Assembly (NCBI GenBank): GCA_046538375.1
Contig: JBKHJA010000096.1
Span: 1 to 10,048 of the forward strand
DNA from: JBKHJA01 sp046538375
GTDB taxonomy: Bacteria > Acidobacteriota > Aminicenantia > Aminicenantales > Aminicenantaceae
Direction of reading: 5' to 3'
DNA length: 10,048 nt
Below, piece after piece: positions 6,583 through 10,048 of this stretch (position 1 is its first letter; every line of letters begins with the position of its first letter). Under the pieces are notes generated by a model. The model had not been told where the DNA came from and searched no databases. It saw only the letters and a list, made by a program, of their open reading frames with translations. A program made the position numbers and the translations under genes.

Positions 6583-8157
6583 ATGAAGGTCAGCAGGATA
6601 GAAGAGATGAGAAATCTGGATAAAACAGCCACAGAGAAATACGGTATTCCGGAAGAATTCCTGATGGAAAACGCTGGTGAAGCTTCTTATTTTGTGATGC
6701 TGAAAGAATTTGGCATCAAGGACAAAAAGTTCCTGATCTTTTGCGGCCTGGGCAACAACGGTGGAGACGGCCTTGTGGTGGCCAGAAAAATTCATTCCAC
6801 TGGAGGAGAGGTTCGGGTCTTTCTGATGGGCGATGAGGCCAAATTCAAGGGGGCGGCCAAGAAGAATTTTGACATTGTCTCCCGGCTGCCTGTAGAGATC
6901 AAACATGTCCGATCTGCGTCCGCCCTGCAGGCGGAATTTTCCTGGTGTGATGCGGTGGTGGATGCCCTGTTCGGCACCGGCCTTCAAAGAGATGTGGAAG
7001 GACTGTACAGGGACGTAATCCAGTTGATCAATCAAAGCGGAAAAAAAGTGTTCAGCATAGACATTCCTTCCGGGATAAACGGAAATAACGGTCATATCAT
7101 GGGAGTGGCTGTAAAATCCGATTTCACCATCACCTACGGGCTTCCAAAAATCGGGAACATGCTTTATCCCGGATTTGAAAGATGCGGCAAGCTGTATGTC
7201 ACCCATATTTCTTTCCCCCCCTCTCTTCACAACCAGGAGTCACTCCACATAGAAATAAGCCAGCCTTCTCCCCTTCCTGCCAGGGATAAAAAAGGCCACA
7301 AGGGAGTTTTTGGAGATGTCCTTTTTATCGCTGGTGCAGCCAATTATTTTGGAGCCCCTTATTACTCTGCTCTATCCTTCTTGAAAGCCGGAGGCGGATA
7401 TTCCCGCCTGGCTTCTCCAGCTTCCATCACTCCTTTCATAGCCAATAAAGGAAGCGAAATTGTGTTTGCGCCCCAGGAAGAAACCACATCGGGAAGCCTG
7501 GCCTTATCCAGCAAGCAGAAACTTTTACAGCTTTCAGACCAGGTGGATATGGTTGTCCTGGGACCCGGCCTTTCGCTTCACGAAGAGACTCAAGAATTGG
7601 TCCGTCAGGTCACCAAGGAAATAAGAAAACCCCTTCTTGTGGACGGAGACGGGATCACTGCTATCTGCAAAAATGTGGAGATGCTAAAAGAGCGGAACCA
7701 GCCCACCATCCTCACCCCTCATCTGGGAGAGATGTCCAGAATCACTGGTCTTCCCATAAAAAAGATCGATGGGGAGATCATCCCCATCTTGCAGAAAGAA
7801 ACAGAAAAGCTGAACTCCATCATCATTCTCAAAGGAGCCCATTCTCTGGCCGCTTTTCCTGAAGGAAACATTTATATCAACATGAGCGGAAACTGCGGAA
7901 TGGCCACTGCCGGGTCAGGGGATGTTCTCACCGGAACCATTGCGGCCATGCTTGGACTGGGATTGTCTCTGCCAGAGGCCGTAAAAACTGGGGTGTTCAT
8001 GCATGGATTCTCAGGAGATCTGGCAGCCGCGGCCAAAGGAGAAGACGGCATCACCGCCCAAGACATACTGGATTACCTTCCTCTGGCTGTGAAGAAGTAC
8101 AGAGAAGAATATGATGGGGTTTTAGAAAATTTTTACCAAAGTCTGTATGTGGTATGA
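6583..8157 (+). CDS. nnrDE: bifunctional NAD(P)H-hydrate epimerase / ADP-dependent NAD(P)H-hydrate dehydratase
   Basis: This 524-residue fusion repairs NAD(P)H that has become hydrated. The N-terminal YjeF_N domain (about 1-215) interconverts the R and S epimers, and the C-terminal carbohydrate-kinase-like domain (about 235-505) dehydrates the S form using ADP. Epimerase signatures are GNNGGDG (57-63), DALFGTG (127-133) and IDIPSGING (159-167). Dehydratase signatures are HKGVFGDVLFIAG (239-251), TPHLGEM (378-384) and AGSGDVLTG (443-451), with Asp447 as the expected catalytic acid/base. Both active sites look complete and the length is normal for the fused bacterial form. The start is ATG 6583, with AAAGGAG (about 6570-6576) 6 bases upstream. 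The enzyme is cytosolic. The exported esterase follows after 40 bases on the same strand, so the two may share a transcript without an obvious functional link. Confidence 0.95.
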   Translation: MKVSRIEEMRNLDKTATEKYGIPEEFLMENAGEASYFVMLKEFGIKDKKFLIFCGLGNNGGDGLVVARKIHSTGGEVRVFLMGDEAKFKGAAKKNFDIVSRLPVEIKHVRSASALQAEFSWCDAVVDALFGTGLQRDVEGLYRDVIQLINQSGKKVFSIDIPSGINGNNGHIMGVAVKSDFTITYGLPKIGNMLYPGFERCGKLYVTHISFPPSLHNQESLHIEISQPSPLPARDKKGHKGVFGDVLFIAGAANYFGAPYYSALSFLKAGGGYSRLASPASITPFIANKGSEIVFAPQEETTSGSLALSSKQKLLQLSDQVDMVVLGPGLSLHEETQELVRQVTKEIRKPLLVDGDGITAICKNVEMLKERNQPTILTPHLGEMSRITGLPIKKIDGEIIPILQKETEKLNSIIILKGAHSLAAFPEGNIYINMSGNCGMATAGSGDVLTGTIAAMLGLGLSLPEAVKTGVFMHGFSGDLAAAAKGEDGITAQDILDYLPLAVKKYREEYDGVLENFYQSLYVV

Positions 8158-8172
8158 AACAGGTCATGTCTT

Positions 8173-8193
8173 AAACTTCTTTTAAGGAGGTTT
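8173..8193 (+). promoter_or_regulatory. hairpin that can mask the esterase ribosome binding site
   Basis: In RNA, AAACUUCUU (8173-8181) can pair with AAGGAGGUUU (8184-8193) to form nine consecutive pairs, two of them G-U, around a 3-base loop. The whole Shine-Dalgarno sequence AAGGAGG (8184-8190) lies in the 3' arm. Two extra U-G pairs could lengthen the stem. Such a structure would reduce translation of the esterase unless it is opened. It could also be incidental, since pyrimidine-rich sequence before a strong site pairs easily. Confidence 0.35.
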
Positions 8194-8197
8194 GGTG

Positions 8198-9955
8198 GTG
8201 AAAACAAATCTAAAGAAAATGTCTCTCCTGGTGCCATTATTTCTATTGTTATTTACAGGGCTTCCAGATGTCCGGTCAGAGGAAAGAGCTCCAGAAAGCC
8301 AGCTTCGGTTTGGAATCTCTTTTCCAGCCGAAAAGTCAAGAAAACCCTTGACCGGCCGGATGCTGCTGATGATCTCCACAGATGGGAGCAAAGAGCCCCG
8401 CTTTCAGATCAGCGACGGTCCGGATACGCAAATGATTTTTGGCCTGGATGTGGAGGAATTAGAACCCAAAGAATTAGCTGTCATAGACAGCAGTGTTTTT
8501 GGCTATCCCCTGGATAGCATTTCCGAGATTCCAGCAGGAGAATACTGGATTCAGGCGCTTCTTCACCGCTACCAGACTTTCCATCGTGCTGACGGCCATA
8601 CCGTGAAACTCCCCATGGATCGGGGGGAGGGACAGAGATGGAACCTAGCTCCCGGGAATCTTCTCAGCACTCCAGAGAAAATAAGGATCGATCCGCAAAA
8701 GAAGGAGATGATCCAGATCACCCTGGATAAAAAAATGCCTCCTATTCCAGAGCCAGAAGAGACTTCATACATCAAGCACATCAAAATCCAAAGCGAATTG
8801 CTGACTGAATTCTGGGGCCGGCCCATGTATCTGGGCGCCCATGTGCTCCTGCCCGAAGGCTATGAAGAACATCCTGAGGCCCGCTACCCTCTGGTCATCA
8901 ACCACGGCCATTTTCCCTACACCTTCAGCGGATTCCGCGAAACTCCGCCTGACCCTGATCTGGAGCCGGTGTACAGCGAAAGATTCGACTGGCCTGCCTA
9001 CAACAAAACGGTCCAGGAATACGCTTATAAATTTTACCAATACTGGAAAGCTCCGGATACTCCCAGAATGGTAATCATCAAAATCCAGCACCCCAATCCC
9101 TATTACGATGACTCCTATGCCGTGAATTCAGCCAACGTGGGGCCTTATGGAGACGCCATCACTTATGAACTCATTCCTTACATAGAGAAAAAATTCCGGT
9201 GTATCGGTGAAGGATGGGCCCGTTTTCTGTACGGCGGTTCCACCGGCGGCTGGGAGGCGCTGGCCGCCCAGATTTTTTACCCTGATGAATACAACGGATG
9301 TTTTGCAGCCTGCCCTGACCCCATTGATTTTCGGGCTTACACCATCGTCAATATCTACGAACACGCCAATGCCTATTACCTGGAAAGCAGGTTCAAAAAA
9401 ACTCCCCGGCCTGGAAGAAGGAATTATCTGGGTGAGATCAGCTCGACCCTGGAGGATATGAACCACAGAGAACTGGTGCTGGGAACAAAATCCCGCTCAG
9501 GCGCCCAATGGGATATCTGGCAGGCTGTTTTCGGGCCAGTGGGCGAGGACGGCTATCCTGAATCCATCTGGGACAAAAGAACGGGCGAAATTGAACGCTC
9601 TGTTGCCCGATACTGGCGTGAGAATTATGATCTCCGTTACATCCTGGAAAGAGACTGGGAAGAGCTGGGCCCCAAGCTGAAGGGAAAAATCCATATTTAC
9701 TGCGGGGACATGGACAATTACTACCTGAATAACGCTGTCTACTTGATGGAAGAATTTCTGGAAAGTACCACTCATCCTTATTATGAGGGGGAGATAGACT
9801 ACGGAGACAGGGCTGAGCACTGCTGGAACGGGGATCACACCAGGCCTAACGCCCTCTCCCGGCTGAGATACCACCAGATGTTTGCTCCCAAGATTGTGGA
9901 TCGCCTTCTCAAAACAGCACCCCCTGGCGGAGACACAACAAGCTGGCGGTATTGA
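8198..9955 (+). CDS. exported alpha/beta-hydrolase esterase
   Basis: The protein is 585 residues from GTG 8198, chosen because AAGGAGG lies 7 bases upstream; GTG 8195 or TTG 8192 would add one or two residues. A basic N-terminus and hydrophobic stretch end near residue 27 (DVRS/EER), a Sec signal peptide with no lipobox, so it is predicted to be periplasmic or secreted. Residues about 30-185 form an N-terminal beta-rich domain I cannot name. The rest resembles the putative esterase family (esterase D type): nucleophile Ser348 in GGSTGG (346-351), acid Asp504 or Asp506 (CGDMDN), and His541 (AEHCW) or His547 as the catalytic base. Tyr and Trp are unusually frequent in the catalytic half. Related proteins cleave acyl esters, including sugar or feruloyl esters, but the substrate here is unknown. 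A peptidase-like activity cannot be excluded. Confidence 0.88.
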   Translation: MKTNLKKMSLLVPLFLLLFTGLPDVRSEERAPESQLRFGISFPAEKSRKPLTGRMLLMISTDGSKEPRFQISDGPDTQMIFGLDVEELEPKELAVIDSSVFGYPLDSISEIPAGEYWIQALLHRYQTFHRADGHTVKLPMDRGEGQRWNLAPGNLLSTPEKIRIDPQKKEMIQITLDKKMPPIPEPEETSYIKHIKIQSELLTEFWGRPMYLGAHVLLPEGYEEHPEARYPLVINHGHFPYTFSGFRETPPDPDLEPVYSERFDWPAYNKTVQEYAYKFYQYWKAPDTPRMVIIKIQHPNPYYDDSYAVNSANVGPYGDAITYELIPYIEKKFRCIGEGWARFLYGGSTGGWEALAAQIFYPDEYNGCFAACPDPIDFRAYTIVNIYEHANAYYLESRFKKTPRPGRRNYLGEISSTLEDMNHRELVLGTKSRSGAQWDIWQAVFGPVGEDGYPESIWDKRTGEIERSVARYWRENYDLRYILERDWEELGPKLKGKIHIYCGDMDNYYLNNAVYLMEEFLESTTHPYYEGEIDYGDRAEHCWNGDHTRPNALSRLRYHQMFAPKIVDRLLKTAPPGGDTTSWRY

Positions 9956-9982
9956 AAAAATAAGCTCTGGCAAAAAGCCAGA
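9955..9982 (-). terminator. probable intrinsic terminator read on the minus strand
   Basis: TCTGGC (9966-9971) and GCCAGA (9977-9982) form a perfect 6-base stem around AAAAA. Read on the minus strand, the stem is followed after five bases by six T residues (complement of 9955-9960). This suits termination of a leftward transcript entering from beyond the right edge. On the plus strand the stem follows the esterase stop closely but has no T-run, so it is a poorer terminator for that gene. Confidence 0.45.
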
Positions 9983-10039
9983 CCATAAATATCGATGATG
10001 TCCCAAAGTGACGGGATTGGAGCAATAAATGTTTAATGT

Positions 10040-10048
10040 TGGAGGGTA
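10040..10048 (+). promoter_or_regulatory. possible ribosome binding site at the window edge
   Basis: The final bases contain TTGGAGGG followed by TA. A purine block of this kind at this position suggests a plus-strand start codon just past the right edge. There is no coding sequence inside the window to confirm it, and the minus-strand terminator reading points the other way. Confidence 0.25.

Overview
The window looks like a chromosomal stretch from a Gram-negative-type, probably anaerobic bacterium of moderate GC. The evidence is a lipoprotein signal on an amidohydrolase, a Sec-type signal on an esterase, strong AAGGAGG-type ribosome binding sites, a mix of ATG and GTG starts, and a DUF3014-type membrane-anchored protein. 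The combination reminds me of the Acidobacteriota/Aminicenantes sphere, but that is an impression from gene content and not a taxonomic result. No RNA gene, CRISPR array, insertion sequence, phage gene or toxin-antitoxin pair is visible.

Layout, left to right. A small cupin gene (82-426, +) is followed by a 286-base gap holding a G-rich, palindromic element (about 529-612). Next comes an overlapping + strand pair, surE (713-1504) and a YqaA/DedA-type membrane protein (1479-2075). A DUF3014-like anchored protein (2104-2913, -) converges on that pair. A divergent intergenic region (2914-3183) separates it from an amidophosphoribosyltransferase-like gene (3184-4584, +). That gene ends only 7 bases from a convergent lipoprotein amidohydrolase of the YtcJ type (4592-6316, -). 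A second divergent region (6317-6582) leads to the bifunctional NAD(P)HX repair enzyme (6583-8157, +). Forty bases downstream is a secreted alpha/beta-hydrolase esterase (8198-9955, +). The last 93 bases hold a hairpin that reads as a terminator on the minus strand, and a Shine-Dalgarno-like sequence at the very edge.

The genes do not form one pathway. Several are metabolite-maintenance functions: SurE removes phosphate from nucleotides, and the NnrE/NnrD fusion repairs damaged NAD(P)H. Two are envelope hydrolases (the lipoprotein amidohydrolase and the exported esterase). SurE and the YqaA-like protein are probably co-translated.

The most notable object is the PurF-like protein. Its best start gives Met-Gly-Gly-Leu-Phe-Gly, where glutamine amidotransferases need Met-Cys-Gly. 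Two other expected glutamine-site positions also look altered, while the PRPP loop and putative iron-sulfur cysteines remain. I recall similar Gly-Gly-starting homologues in other anaerobes, so this is probably a conserved paralogous family of uncertain function and not a sequencing error. I did not find a convincing new multi-gene defence or mobile system here.
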